64,000 nt of DNA from Spirochaetales bacterium (GTDB lineage Bacteria > Spirochaetota > Spirochaetia > CADAEX01), in assembly GCA_024233785.1 (NCBI GenBank), contig JACKPD010000011.1:10674-74673 (forward strand). Direction: 5' to 3'. The position numbers were made by a program, and so were the translations under genes. This document shows, one piece after another, positions 44,126-52,736 of this stretch; the first letter of the stretch is position 1, and each line of letters starts with the position of its first letter. The notes beneath the pieces were generated by a model. It searched no databases. It worked only from the letters and a program-made list of their open reading frames with translations, and was not told the DNA's origin.

Positions 44126-45114
44126 TGTCTCCCAGGATAGTTTTTTCATTCTTTTTCCTTTTCTTATCATTTTGTGCCACTGCCGAGACTGTAATAAAAT
44201 GTCAGGAAGAATCTTCTCCGGGGGAGATAGTCAGGGTTACTGCTGTAACTTCTGATATTGTAAATAAAATCTCAGCTGAACTTAAAAATGAGAAAGGGAT
44301 TCTGATCAAGGATTTTCAGGGATTCAGGTATAAAACTGATTCTATTCAGGGGCTTTCATCAGAAAGCAATACCGGACTTGACTGTTTTATAATCATTATC
44401 AGTTTCGACCCTGCCCTAAGGAGCGGCAAATATCTGCTATCTGTAAATATTGAGGGGGAATATCCTGAAAAGAGGGATTTTTCTGTGTTTCTTAAAGAAA
44501 GGGCATATAGAAAAGAGACTATTTCATTAAATCAAAACCTTTCTGATCTGCGTACAGATGATTCTGAAAGACGGAAAAAAGAAACACTTGAACTTATAGG
44601 ATATTTGAATACCTTTAACAGTGAAAATATTCTTGCTGATACAAATATCATGAAACCGATTATGAATAATCCGGTTACTACTTCATTCTTCGGTGATATC
44701 AGGAATTTCATATATAAAAGCGGTGAAAATGTCAATTCTGTCCATAACGGGATAGATCTGGCAATAACACCGGGTACACCTGTACACTGCAGCGCGTCCG
44801 GCCGCGTTATATATTGCGGCAGCCGTCTTCTTACAGGAAACAGTGTAATAATTGAGCATCTTCCAGGATTATTTACGATTTATTATCATCTTGAAAAAAT
44901 ATATGTTGAGACAGATCAATTTCTTTCCAAAGGTGCGGTATTAGGCCTTGTCGGAAGCACAGGCCTCTCTACAGGCCCCCATCTCCACTGGGAGATTAGA
45001 AACCAGATGACTCCTGTTGATCCTGAATATTTTACAGTCAATCCGCTGATTGACAAAGATGAAATTTTAAGTATTATTAATTCTGATTTTTCGGATTTGG
45101 CCAAAGGGAGGTGA
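44125..45114 (+). CDS. M23-family metallopeptidase
   Basis: The 329-residue exported protein has a signal peptide (1-20, ending in TAE) and a C-terminal LytM domain (about 195-300). Zinc ligands are in VHNGIDLA (His-Asp) and GPHLHWEIR (HxH), with IYYHL between, so it should be an active peptidoglycan endopeptidase. The N-terminal 170 residues form an Ig-like or adhesive region typical of spirochaete M23 proteins. The ATG shares one base with the recJ stop. Its own end overlaps the ribosome site of rpsU. Confidence 0.88.
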   Translation: MSPRIVFSFFFLFLSFCATAETVIKCQEESSPGEIVRVTAVTSDIVNKISAELKNEKGILIKDFQGFRYKTDSIQGLSSESNTGLDCFIIIISFDPALRSGKYLLSVNIEGEYPEKRDFSVFLKERAYRKETISLNQNLSDLRTDDSERRKKETLELIGYLNTFNSENILADTNIMKPIMNNPVTTSFFGDIRNFIYKSGENVNSVHNGIDLAITPGTPVHCSASGRVIYCGSRLLTGNSVIIEHLPGLFTIYYHLEKIYVETDQFLSKGAVLGLVGSTGLSTGPHLHWEIRNQMTPVDPEYFTVNPLIDKDEILSIINSDFSDLAKGR

Positions 45115-45119
45115 TTTTT

Positions 45120-45329
45120 ATCGCTTTTGTGAGAATAGATGATACAGAACCGCTCGAAAAAGCTCTTAAAAGATTTAAGCGAATGGTTGAGAAAGAAGGT
45201 ATAATCAGAGAATGGAAAAAAAGAGAGTTTTTCGAAAAACCTTCCACAGTCAACAACAGAAAGAAAAAAGCAATCATCAGAAAACAACAGAAGAAACTGA
45301 GAAAAATGCAGTCGACTAAAGGTTACTGA
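45120..45329 (+). CDS. rpsU: 30S ribosomal protein S21, probably with an AUC start
   Basis: The product (69 residues) matches S21: VRIDDTEPLEKALKRFKR and EWKKREFFEKPS are the family core, followed by a basic tail. The frame is open from a GTG at 45111, but that GTG lies inside the excellent ribosome site AGGGAGGTGA (45105-45114). The codon at the normal distance (eight bases after GGAGG) is ATC at 45120, which gives the N-terminus (M)AFVRI, exactly where S21 proteins start. No ATG, GTG or TTG in frame fits both the spacing and the length. Initiation at AUC is therefore inferred. A terminator follows. Confidence 0.85.
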   Translation: MAFVRIDDTEPLEKALKRFKRMVEKEGIIREWKKREFFEKPSTVNNRKKKAIIRKQQKKLRKMQSTKGY

Positions 45330-45334
45330 TAACG

Positions 45335-45364
45335 AAAAGGGACTTGAATCAAGTCCCTTTTTTT
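45335..45364 (+). terminator. Terminator after rpsU
   Basis: AAAAGGGACTTG pairs with CAAGTCCCTTTT, with a T run; one of the strongest hairpins in the window. It ends the recO-recJ-M23-rpsU unit. Confidence 0.92.
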
Positions 45365-45544
45365 ATCTGTTAAAAATTGGATATTGAATATCTTTTGATA
45401 TCCGCAGATGACAATATTTACAAAAATGATTATAATTTATGTAACTAAAAAACAGTCAAGATTCTTTAATATTTTATAAGTTCAGCTTTTGACATAATAA
45501 GCCTGATTTAAATTTAAATTGTTTTTTTGTTTAAGGAGTAAGAG

Positions 45545-46132
45545 ATGTTAAAAAAATTACTTGTTATCTTTACATTGTTATCTGTTCTTTCTGTAATCGG
45601 TTGTGCTTCCAAGCCGGCTAAAGAAAAAAAAGCTGAGGAAAAGGCTGTAAAAGAGACTATGGCTGATGTTCCTCAGTTTTTTCTTATGCCCCCTACAGCA
45701 GAGGATGCTCTTTACGGAGTAGGTGTTGCTAAAATGTCTTCTCTTGATATGTCAAGAACAATGGCCCTTGCAAGAGCAAGGGATGATATTGCAAGACAGA
45801 CAAGCCTTCAGATACAAAATGCCATAACTGATTATGCGCAGGAATCAGGGGTAGACAGTACACAGACAATTAAATTCGTGGAAACTGTCTCAAGACAGAT
45901 TGCAGAGACAAAACTTCAGGGCGCGAAACCGAAAGAGATGTATGCAGCAAAAGACGGTACAATTTATGCCTTAATTGAATATAAAACATCCAATTTTCAA
46001 GCTGATGCAGCGGAAGTATTCAAGAGAAATGAAGAAGCCGCTTTTTCTGAATTCAAGGCAGCACAAGCGCTTGAGAAGCTTAATTTTGAATTAAAGAGCA
46101 ATCCGACGAAATCAAACCCTGTAAAGGAATAA
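45545..46132 (+). CDS. LPP20-family lipoprotein
   Basis: The 195-residue protein starts after AAGGAG with a signal peptide ending in the lipobox SVIGC (Cys about 20). The mature part has the LPP20 pattern: PQFFLMPPTAEDALYGVGVA, then a helix of small residues (SRTMALARARDDIARQ). LPP20 proteins include outer-membrane and flagellar-disk lipoproteins such as FlgP. Two further genes downstream encode related proteins. A lysine-rich start and a polar tail are present. Function here is unknown. Confidence 0.8.
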   Translation: MLKKLLVIFTLLSVLSVIGCASKPAKEKKAEEKAVKETMADVPQFFLMPPTAEDALYGVGVAKMSSLDMSRTMALARARDDIARQTSLQIQNAITDYAQESGVDSTQTIKFVETVSRQIAETKLQGAKPKEMYAAKDGTIYALIEYKTSNFQADAAEVFKRNEEAAFSEFKAAQALEKLNFELKSNPTKSNPVKE

Positions 46133-46189
46133 TGATTATACTTGATTTAATTTCGTATGAATCTTTAATCTTTAACAGATAAATACAAT

Positions 46190-46227
46190 CCCCGGCAAGT
46201 TCGGTTATAGGCTCTGCCGGGGTTTTT
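46190..46227 (+). terminator. Terminator after the first LPP20 gene
   Basis: CCCCGGCA pairs with TGCCGGGG across a 17-base loop followed by five T. Confidence 0.85.
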
Positions 46228-46332
46228 ACTGCGGGCACCTTGAAAACAGTATTATAAACACCTGAGGAAAATGCGATTCCAGGAATTCCTGCCGCAAAGT
46301 GTCCGCAGTTATTAAATTCGGGAAAATGAAAA

Positions 46333-47154
46333 TTGGTTCTAAAATCTATCTTGAAAAGGTCATTAATCGTTGTTTCAGTACTAATCCAGTTATCCTGCGC
46401 CGGAGAAACAAGAGCTGCCAACCAAACCGGCCCTGATAATTATGGTAAGGCAATTGAATCAGAAGACATTTTTTTTGACAGTGTATGCAACACCCCCTAC
46501 AGCAGGGGCAGCCTGTTTTTTTACGGATTTTCTGCCCATTATACTGATATAGAAAAAGAGAATGATGCTATACTGGAAAGCGCTTTTGAGTCTGTAATTC
46601 TGTTCCATAATATTGACGTCAGTTATTTCGGTATTTATCTTGAGTCAGGCGCTGCTTTTCAGGGTATATCAAGAAAATTATTTATTGAAACTGAAATATT
46701 AAATGAGGAAAACATTAAAGAAAAACTTAAACTGCGCTATAATTTCAGAAACAGAAATATTTCAGGCGCATTGTTTGAGATTGAACAAAGTGATTTAATA
46801 AACATTGATTCTGATAATTTTTATGATTTTACAGGTATTGAGATATCTGTAAGAGAAAAAAAACCTGCCTGGATTAATATTCTACCTGAAAACAAAGATT
46901 ATAATTTCAGTGTAGGTATATCAGAACGGTACAGCAGGATATCACAGTCCATAAGAAATGCTGATCTGAATGCGATTGAGGAGATGATTAAACAGAAATC
47001 GGTATCTGTTGTATCAAAAACAGATCAGGGTTATTACGGAAGAAATGGAACAGAACATTCTGCCGCTTATATAAAAGGTTTTTATATAATCAGAAGATGG
47101 TGGGACAAGGACATGAGAAACTATTATTCGCTAGGTGTTTCATCAGCTCAATAA
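46333..47154 (+). CDS. LPP20-like lipoprotein, second gene
   Basis: The 273-residue protein starts at a TTG (46333), as no ATG in this frame lies nearby. A signal segment ends in the lipobox LIQLSC. The C-terminal half has PAWINILPENKDYNFSVGISERYS, similar to the PDWxxxP...YYxGxG start of LPP20 proteins, and a helix with small residues. The N-terminal half (about 40-160) is a separate region with no recognised domain. Start choice is uncertain. Confidence 0.6.
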   Translation: MVLKSILKRSLIVVSVLIQLSCAGETRAANQTGPDNYGKAIESEDIFFDSVCNTPYSRGSLFFYGFSAHYTDIEKENDAILESAFESVILFHNIDVSYFGIYLESGAAFQGISRKLFIETEILNEENIKEKLKLRYNFRNRNISGALFEIEQSDLINIDSDNFYDFTGIEISVREKKPAWINILPENKDYNFSVGISERYSRISQSIRNADLNAIEEMIKQKSVSVVSKTDQGYYGRNGTEHSAAYIKGFYIIRRWWDKDMRNYYSLGVSSAQ

Positions 47155-47178
47155 CTCCATGATATAAAGGGGAATTAT

Positions 47179-48576
47179 ATGTTTTCAGGAAAAACTGCTT
47201 ACTTTTTTGGAATACTCATTTCATCAGTCATTTTACTTAACAGTTGTATTACAACTACATCTGGGGTTTCAAAAAAAAATACCGGCCAGGAATCCCGTCC
47301 TGTATGGATCGACAGCTATCCTGTAGACAGTGATTATTTTATAGGGATTGGCTCTTCAAATACAGGTAATCAGTCAGCTGACTATGAATTGGCAAAATCA
47401 AAGGCATTAAACGCTCTGGCAGCAGCAATTTCTGTCAATATTAAAAGTACTCAGGATTTTACTGTAAAAGAAGATTCCGAGGGAAAATCCTTTCAATCAA
47501 CAGAACTTCAGATAAATCAGTCTGTAAGCAGAAATTTCAAGGAGATCGAGGTTTTTGATTCCTGGTTTTCTGAAACAGAAGGTTCATGGTTTTATTACAG
47601 AATCTCGAAGGCAGGATGGGCGGAAATACAGAGGAAGGAAAAGGAAGAAATTGCTTCCCGCGTAAATGGTGTCATATCGCCTGTCCTTTTATCACCGGAT
47701 TCAAGTGATTTTGAAATACTCTCGTCTTTAGGAAAAGGCTGGCAGCTTGTTGCGGAATCCCCGTACGAAGGGACAATAAATGCAGCTATAAATGGCCAAA
47801 ATGGTATTTTAATAGATCTGCTTGAAGAAAATATTTCAAAAGTATTGTCAGGTATCGTTCTAAAGGTTGAACCGGAGGTAATTGTAACTGAACCGGGAAG
47901 ACTTGAAGATATTAAAGTAACTGTAACAGACAAAAACGGACGCACCCCCGGACCGCTTAAAATTGATTTTATCAACAAGGCTGACGGTGCGAAATTGACT
48001 GATATTACTACAGACAAGGATGGGCAATTCTCCGGAAAGGTTGGTTTTAATCTTCTCCCGGCAGGTAAAAACACTATATATGCTTTAATTTCCATGCAGA
48101 ATGCAGGCATAAATCCGGACGGATTCAGAAAAAAGGTATCAGTTCCAGGGAAAGAGCTGTCAGCAGTAATGAACCAGGTAAGTGTTTTACTTAAACTTGT
48201 CGTTGTAGGCGATGCTGAAATAGAAAGTCTTCCCGATTCTGTTAAAGCGCTTTTTTCCAGGAAAGAACTTGCTCTCCGTCTTTCATCAGGGACAGGAGAT
48301 GAAAAGCATTCAATAATTTTTACCATGTATTTCAGGAATCTTCCTGAAAACACCCACGGCCTGTATATAACAAATGTAAAAGCTTCAATATCCCTGATGA
48401 AGGAAGGAAGCAATATTTATTCATATGAAACAAAAGAATACCGGGAAGTAGGGCTTACCTGGGACCAGGCTCAGGAGCGGGCTTCTATCAAGCTTTTAAG
48501 GGATATCAATAATGATGATATCTTTATCACAGGGCTTCATAGGGCGGTCTATTCCGGGCTTTCTCTTGATAATTAG
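47179..48576 (+). CDS. LPP20-like lipoprotein with Ig-like repeat, third gene
   Basis: The 465-residue lipoprotein has a lipobox LLNSC (Cys about 23). Residues 38-150 form the LPP20-like domain (RPVWIDSYPVDSDYFIGIGSS, then YELAKSKALNALAAAISVNI). A segment of about 235-300 resembles an Ig-like or carboxypeptidase-regulatory beta domain (LEDIKVTVTDKNGRTPG). The last 130 residues are another beta-rich domain. AAGGGGA precedes the ATG. The three tandem lipoproteins probably act together in the outer membrane (inference). Confidence 0.7.
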   Translation: MFSGKTAYFFGILISSVILLNSCITTTSGVSKKNTGQESRPVWIDSYPVDSDYFIGIGSSNTGNQSADYELAKSKALNALAAAISVNIKSTQDFTVKEDSEGKSFQSTELQINQSVSRNFKEIEVFDSWFSETEGSWFYYRISKAGWAEIQRKEKEEIASRVNGVISPVLLSPDSSDFEILSSLGKGWQLVAESPYEGTINAAINGQNGILIDLLEENISKVLSGIVLKVEPEVIVTEPGRLEDIKVTVTDKNGRTPGPLKIDFINKADGAKLTDITTDKDGQFSGKVGFNLLPAGKNTIYALISMQNAGINPDGFRKKVSVPGKELSAVMNQVSVLLKLVVVGDAEIESLPDSVKALFSRKELALRLSSGTGDEKHSIIFTMYFRNLPENTHGLYITNVKASISLMKEGSNIYSYETKEYREVGLTWDQAQERASIKLLRDINNDDIFITGLHRAVYSGLSLDN

Positions 48577-48582
48577 ATAATT

Positions 48583-49458
48583 ATGAATCAGCAGCAGATA
48601 AAAGAAAACCTGCAGAAGCTGGCAGTTACTCCTGATTTTACAGTTATTCTGTCAGGCAAACAAAGCAGTAAGGTTGACGGACTTTATAAGCCTCAGTCAC
48701 GGGAAATTATAATCCACAACAGGAATATGAAAGGGGATAACGACACCATGTATACCGCAATACATGAATTTGCCCACCATGTTCACTGTTCTGCCGCCGG
48801 AACTCCCTTTTCCGGCCGGTGCCACACCAGAGAGTTCTGGGCAATTCTTCATAATCTGCTTAAAAAGGCCGAAGAATTAAATATTTACAGAAACGTTTTT
48901 AAAAGTGACGGGGAGTTCGCTTTATTTACCAGAAAAATAAGGGAAGAATACATTAAAAAAAACGGGGAACTGATGAAAGAACTTGGCGGTCTTCTTTCAA
49001 AAGCCAAAAACATGTGCATAGAACGGCACCTGAGCTTTGACGACTATACAGACAGGGAGCTTGGCATTCACCGCCATATTGCATCAGCCCTTATTAGTGT
49101 TTATGGACTTGATATTTCCCCGGAAATCGGGTTTGAAAACATGAAAACCGTAGCATCGGTTAAAATACCGGAAAAAAGAAATGAAGCTGAAAAACTTTTT
49201 ATAAACAGGGAGAGTCCTGATTATGTAAAATCTGTTCTTGCGGGGAAAAAGAATGAATTTTCCGGAGGTTTATCTGCAGGAGAATCTGAAGATCCATCTA
49301 ACGATGTTTCTGCAAGACTTGTTTCCGAGAAAAAGAAGATAATTAAAACAATCGAGACATTAAACCGGAAACTCAATGACATAAACACAAGGCTGAAGGA
49401 TATTGAAAAACAAAAAAATATTTTCAACGATATTATTGACATCGAAAAAACAATATGA
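48583..49458 (+). CDS. Zinc metallopeptidase with HEFAHH motif and coiled-coil tail
   Basis: The 291-residue protein has the zinc-binding motif AIHEFAHHVH (about residues 60-69) and a further His in CHTREFWAILH, as in SprT/WLM-like or related metallopeptidases. It has no signal peptide, so it should act in the cytoplasm. From about 245 to 285 a coiled coil is evident (TIETLNRKLNDINTRLKDIE). It begins six bases after the third lipoprotein gene, so the four genes may be one unit. The substrate is unknown. Confidence 0.7.
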   Translation: MNQQQIKENLQKLAVTPDFTVILSGKQSSKVDGLYKPQSREIIIHNRNMKGDNDTMYTAIHEFAHHVHCSAAGTPFSGRCHTREFWAILHNLLKKAEELNIYRNVFKSDGEFALFTRKIREEYIKKNGELMKELGGLLSKAKNMCIERHLSFDDYTDRELGIHRHIASALISVYGLDISPEIGFENMKTVASVKIPEKRNEAEKLFINRESPDYVKSVLAGKKNEFSGGLSAGESEDPSNDVSARLVSEKKKIIKTIETLNRKLNDINTRLKDIEKQKNIFNDIIDIEKTI

Positions 49459-49475
49459 TATTGTCCATTTTGTAA

Positions 49476-49548
<73 letters not shown>

Positions 49549-49550
49549 TA

Positions 49551-49588
49551 GGGTAAGTACTTGTTATATAAGGACTTACCCTTTTTTT
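49551..49588 (+). terminator. Terminator after tRNA-Val(TAC)
   Basis: GGGTAAGT pairs with ACTTACCC and is followed by seven T, two bases after the tRNA. Confidence 0.9.
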
Positions 49589-49608
49589 ATTTTATTGAGG
49601 GAGAAAAG

Positions 49609-49992
49609 ATGAGGGAATTCAAGTACAACCGTCTGTTGATAAAAATTTATTTATGGCTGTCTTTTGCCGCAGCAGGGGCATTGCTGCTTTCCTTTTTTTT
49701 CCCGGAGAAAAAAATTGCTGTAGTTTTATTTATTCCCATGTTTTTATATTTTATTTACAGAAATATGACAGTGCTGAAAACATTTGAAGACAGATGCGAA
49801 ATCAGAATTGCTCCGTTTCAGAGTATACTTAATGTAAATTACAGTGAAATCCTTAAGATATACTGTGAAAAAAACCTTTTGATTATCTTGCTGGATAACG
49901 GGAAAAAAATTAAAGTATCGATGAGTTCATTTAACGCATCTGACCGGAATGAGGTTCTTGAAATTCTTAATAAACAATCAAAGGAAAAATAA
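49609..49992 (+). CDS. Small membrane protein with PH-like domain
   Basis: The start is the ATG at 49609, six bases after GAGGGAG (49597-49603). The 127-residue protein has two membrane segments (about 12-30 and 33-48) and a cytoplasmic region of strands (CEIRIAPFQSILNVNYSEI, IILLDNGKKIKV), which resembles bacterial PH domains of the YdbT kind. A lysine-rich end follows. Function is unknown. Confidence 0.55.
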   Translation: MREFKYNRLLIKIYLWLSFAAAGALLLSFFFPEKKIAVVLFIPMFLYFIYRNMTVLKTFEDRCEIRIAPFQSILNVNYSEILKIYCEKNLLIILLDNGKKIKVSMSSFNASDRNEVLEILNKQSKEK

Positions 49993-50186
49993 AAGTTAGA
50001 GAAAGTAACTGTCCCGGTGTTTACGGCTTAAAATTCACAGTTAAAGTTTATTTTGCTATTTATTTTATTAAAATGCTGCAATCAAAATAGACAAAAAACA
50101 ATATTTTATGTATATTGACTGAGCTTTTCATTTGTTGAATACCGTGCTTCATATATTCAACCTGAAAATAATTTAAGTGTAAAATA

Positions 50187-50259
50187 CGGGCTGTAGCGCA
50201 GTTGGTAGCGCGCTTGGTTCGGGACCAAGAGGCCGCCGGTTCGAATCCGGCCAGCCCGA
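50187..50259 (+). tRNA. tRNA-Pro(CGG)
   Basis: Acceptor CGGGCTG/CAGCCCG, anticodon stem CTTGG/CCAAG with loop TTCGGGA, giving anticodon CGG; T stem GCCGG/CCGGC. CCA is not encoded. Confidence 0.95.
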
Positions 50260-50260
50260 A

Positions 50261-50292
50261 AAAAAGACTGCACTGCAAGGTGCGGTCTTTTT
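50261..50292 (+). terminator. Terminator after tRNA-Pro
   Basis: AAAAAGACTGCAC pairs with GTGCGGTCTTTTT with one G-U, loop TGCAAG. Confidence 0.92.
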
Positions 50293-50461
50293 AGCATAAA
50301 TTGGTTGATTTGGCCTGATGAATCAAAATTCCGCCCGAAGGAAATGACAGATTATTGATTCTGATATTTACAGAGTTTATCATGCAGGATATTGACTTCA
50401 GTTTAAGCATACCTTTTCCGATTCTATTAATACATTTATATCTTAAATACAAGGAACATTA

Positions 50462-51268
50462 ATGCAGAAATGGATTTTTGCTTTAATTCTGATAAATATT
50501 ACAAATATTTCAGCTTTTGCAGGGGAGAAGATTCATCCTGTTAAAAAAGGGGAAACATTATACAGTATATCAAGAATGTACAATGTTTCACTTGATAAGA
50601 TACTTATAGAAAACAAGATCGATGATCCATCAAGAATTAAAGCCGGATACAAACTTATAATACCCGAAACAAAAGCTTATGACAGTAAGGAATATGTTGT
50701 ATCTAAGGGTGATACTCTTTACAGTATCGCAAGAGAAAACAATATTGAAATAGAAACTCTTCTGACTGAGAACAGTTTTACCAAAAAAACAGTAATCAAA
50801 ATCGGACAGAAAATAAAGATCCCGCTTCTTAATGATATTGATACCCCGAATACAATCGAAAAATACAATACTGATTCAGGAATTGCTGAAGGGAAAAAAA
50901 TAGAGAATGGAAAAACCGGATATTACTGGCCAGTTAATGGTGAAATGAAAAAAATGTCAGGCAAACTTCAGGGTTCCCGAATTTCTGCTAAAATTGGAGA
51001 TGTTGTTTATTCTGTATCATCAGGGAAAGTTGTATGGGAAGGGCCTTACAGGGGCTTCGGAAGAGTAATTTTTGTTGAATCTGTTTCAGGATATGTGTAT
51101 GTTTACGGTGGAAGTGAAAAAACAAATGTGACTGTAGGAGATTCGGTTGCGCCAGGCTCTGAATTAGGTATTATAGGGTTTAATGTTTATGACAATAAGC
51201 CGGCAATGTTTTTCTCAGTTTATAAAGATGGTCAGCCTATAGATGTGGAGAAAGCTCCCAGACTTTGA
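50462..51268 (+). CDS. LysM protein with inactive M23 domain (NlpD-like)
   Basis: The 268-residue exported protein has a signal peptide (1-20), two LysM wall-binding repeats (VKKGETLYSISRMYNV and VSKGDTLYSIARENNI) and a C-terminal LytM fold (about 155-268). The zinc ligands of active M23 enzymes are lost: VYVYGGSE replaces the His strand, and AMFFSVYKDG replaces HLHFE. This is the pattern of NlpD/EnvC, activators of cell-separation amidases. It lies 20 bases upstream of a sigma-factor gene, like nlpD-rpoS in enterobacteria. Confidence 0.85.
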   Translation: MQKWIFALILINITNISAFAGEKIHPVKKGETLYSISRMYNVSLDKILIENKIDDPSRIKAGYKLIIPETKAYDSKEYVVSKGDTLYSIARENNIEIETLLTENSFTKKTVIKIGQKIKIPLLNDIDTPNTIEKYNTDSGIAEGKKIENGKTGYYWPVNGEMKKMSGKLQGSRISAKIGDVVYSVSSGKVVWEGPYRGFGRVIFVESVSGYVYVYGGSEKTNVTVGDSVAPGSELGIIGFNVYDNKPAMFFSVYKDGQPIDVEKAPRL

Positions 51269-51288
51269 TTTTTTTACAGGTACAATAA

Positions 51289-52281
51289 ATGAAAAAAATA
51301 GAAGCCGGGAAAAATATACTCAATAATGAAAATGATAATAGTAACGGCATCGGAAGGTTAAACAACATTAAAAAAGAGAGAAGTAAAAACCCTGATCCGC
51401 TGCTTCTTTATTTAAAACAAATTTCAAAAATCAAACTCCTCACAATTTCCGAAGAATATGAACTCGGCAAGGAAATTGTAAATTATAAAAATGCACTTGA
51501 AGAGATATACAGCAATACCCCTGATGACAATAACCTGATTCTGAAAACAAAAGAAAAACTTAATCATTCGAAGTCAAGGATGATCAGGGCTAATCTGCGT
51601 CTTGTTGTCTCTATTGCCAAAAAATACCAGTACAGGGGCCTTACCCTTCTTGATCTGATAGATGAAGGTAATATAGGCCTTATTGAGGCTGTAGAGCGAT
51701 TTGATTATACCCGGGGCTGCAGGTTTTCAACATATGGAACATGGTGGATAAAACAGGCGATAATTAAAGCCCTTGCAAATAAAGGGCGGACAATAAGATT
51801 ACCCATCCATATGCTTAATACCATAAAGAAATGCTATCTTGTTGCAAAACAGCTTACAAAAGAAAATGGGAAAGAACCTGATTACAATGAAATCAGCAAA
51901 TACGTAAATATGTCTCCGGAAAGAGTTGAGGAAGTCATGCAGTATTCCAATGAGACATCTTCACTTGATACAATAATAGATGACGGCAGCACAACCAAAC
52001 TGGGTGATTTTCTGAGAGATGAAAAGACCCTGAGCCCTCTGGAAACAGTGTTTCAGAAAATGCTTCATGAAACAATGGTCAAAATACTTGAACAGCTTTC
52101 TGACAGGGAAAAAATGATTATAATGCTCAGATACGGTTTCGAAGGTGACGGCCCTCACACCCTCCAGGAAACAGGAGAGATTCTGGGAATAACACGGGAA
52201 AGAGTAAGACAGATCCAGGAAAAAGCGCTTATTAAGCTTAAAAAGATGTCAATTATCGATGATTTTAAAAAATACCGTTAG
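51289..52281 (+). CDS. RNA polymerase sigma factor, RpoS/group 2 type
   Basis: The 330-residue protein has region 1.2 (DPLLLYLKQISKIKLLTISEE), region 2 (RANLRLVVSIAKKYQYRGLTLLDLIDEGNIGLIEAVERFDY and STYGTWWIKQAI), region 3 and region 4 with TLQETGEILGITRERVRQIQ. It lacks the large N-terminal part of RpoD, so it is a group 2 (stress or stationary-phase type) sigma factor. The gene order with the NlpD-like protein supports an RpoS role, but this is not proof. In Borrelia an RpoS-like factor controls host-adaptation genes (known). Confidence 0.9.
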   Translation: MKKIEAGKNILNNENDNSNGIGRLNNIKKERSKNPDPLLLYLKQISKIKLLTISEEYELGKEIVNYKNALEEIYSNTPDDNNLILKTKEKLNHSKSRMIRANLRLVVSIAKKYQYRGLTLLDLIDEGNIGLIEAVERFDYTRGCRFSTYGTWWIKQAIIKALANKGRTIRLPIHMLNTIKKCYLVAKQLTKENGKEPDYNEISKYVNMSPERVEEVMQYSNETSSLDTIIDDGSTTKLGDFLRDEKTLSPLETVFQKMLHETMVKILEQLSDREKMIIMLRYGFEGDGPHTLQETGEILGITRERVRQIQEKALIKLKKMSIIDDFKKYR

Positions 52282-52297
52282 CACCTGTCCAAGAAGT

Positions 52298-52717
52298 TTA
52301 TTTGAATTTTTTATTTTGCCTTTTTTTCTTGAACTTAAAAAATAATTTACTGAAAAGATCGGATAAAAATCCCAGGATGCGTCTGAATATATTTTTGCTT
52401 TTCAGTCTTGAAAGTTTTTTATAAGCATCGGAAATTTCATCCGCAGTAAAATCTTTTCTCTGTATGTTTTCTTCAATTTCCATTTCAAGAAGATCAGCCT
52501 TGCTGTTGACTTCAATAATAACAGCATTAATATATTTCCAGCCCAGGCGTTTGGCTGATTCATATCTTCTCTGTCCAGCTATAAGCTGCATTTTGGAATT
52601 CAGCACTATGGAGTTCAGCTGGCCGAATTTACTCATGCTGTCCATAAGCGGCTGAAGGTCTCCAAGGTTTTTTCTAATCCTTTTTTTCAGTATAATATCT
52701 TCGATTTTCACTTCCAT
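52298..52717 (-). CDS. ParB/Srx-domain protein
   Basis: The protein (139 residues from the ATG at 52717, GGGCGG six bases ahead; a TTG start nine codons upstream is also possible) has the N-terminal ParB-like nuclease domain: VKIEDIILKKRIRKNLGD, QLNSIVLNSKMQLIAGQRRYESAKRLG and EIEENIQRKDFTADEI. It lacks the helix-turn-helix and C-terminal dimer domain of true ParB and instead ends in a basic, hydrophobic tail. It overlaps the end of the PBP1A gene. It may link chromosome and envelope, but this is a guess. Confidence 0.75.
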   Translation of the reverse strand: MEVKIEDIILKKRIRKNLGDLQPLMDSMSKFGQLNSIVLNSKMQLIAGQRRYESAKRLGWKYINAVIIEVNSKADLLEMEIEENIQRKDFTADEISDAYKKLSRLKSKNIFRRILGFLSDLFSKLFFKFKKKRQNKKFK

Positions 52718-52736
52718 AAACAGCCGCCCTGTATCA

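Noticed and set aside
46080..46421. A 113-residue minus-strand reading frame
   Set aside because: It overlaps the end of one lipoprotein gene, a terminator and the start of the next gene, and has no recognisable domain.
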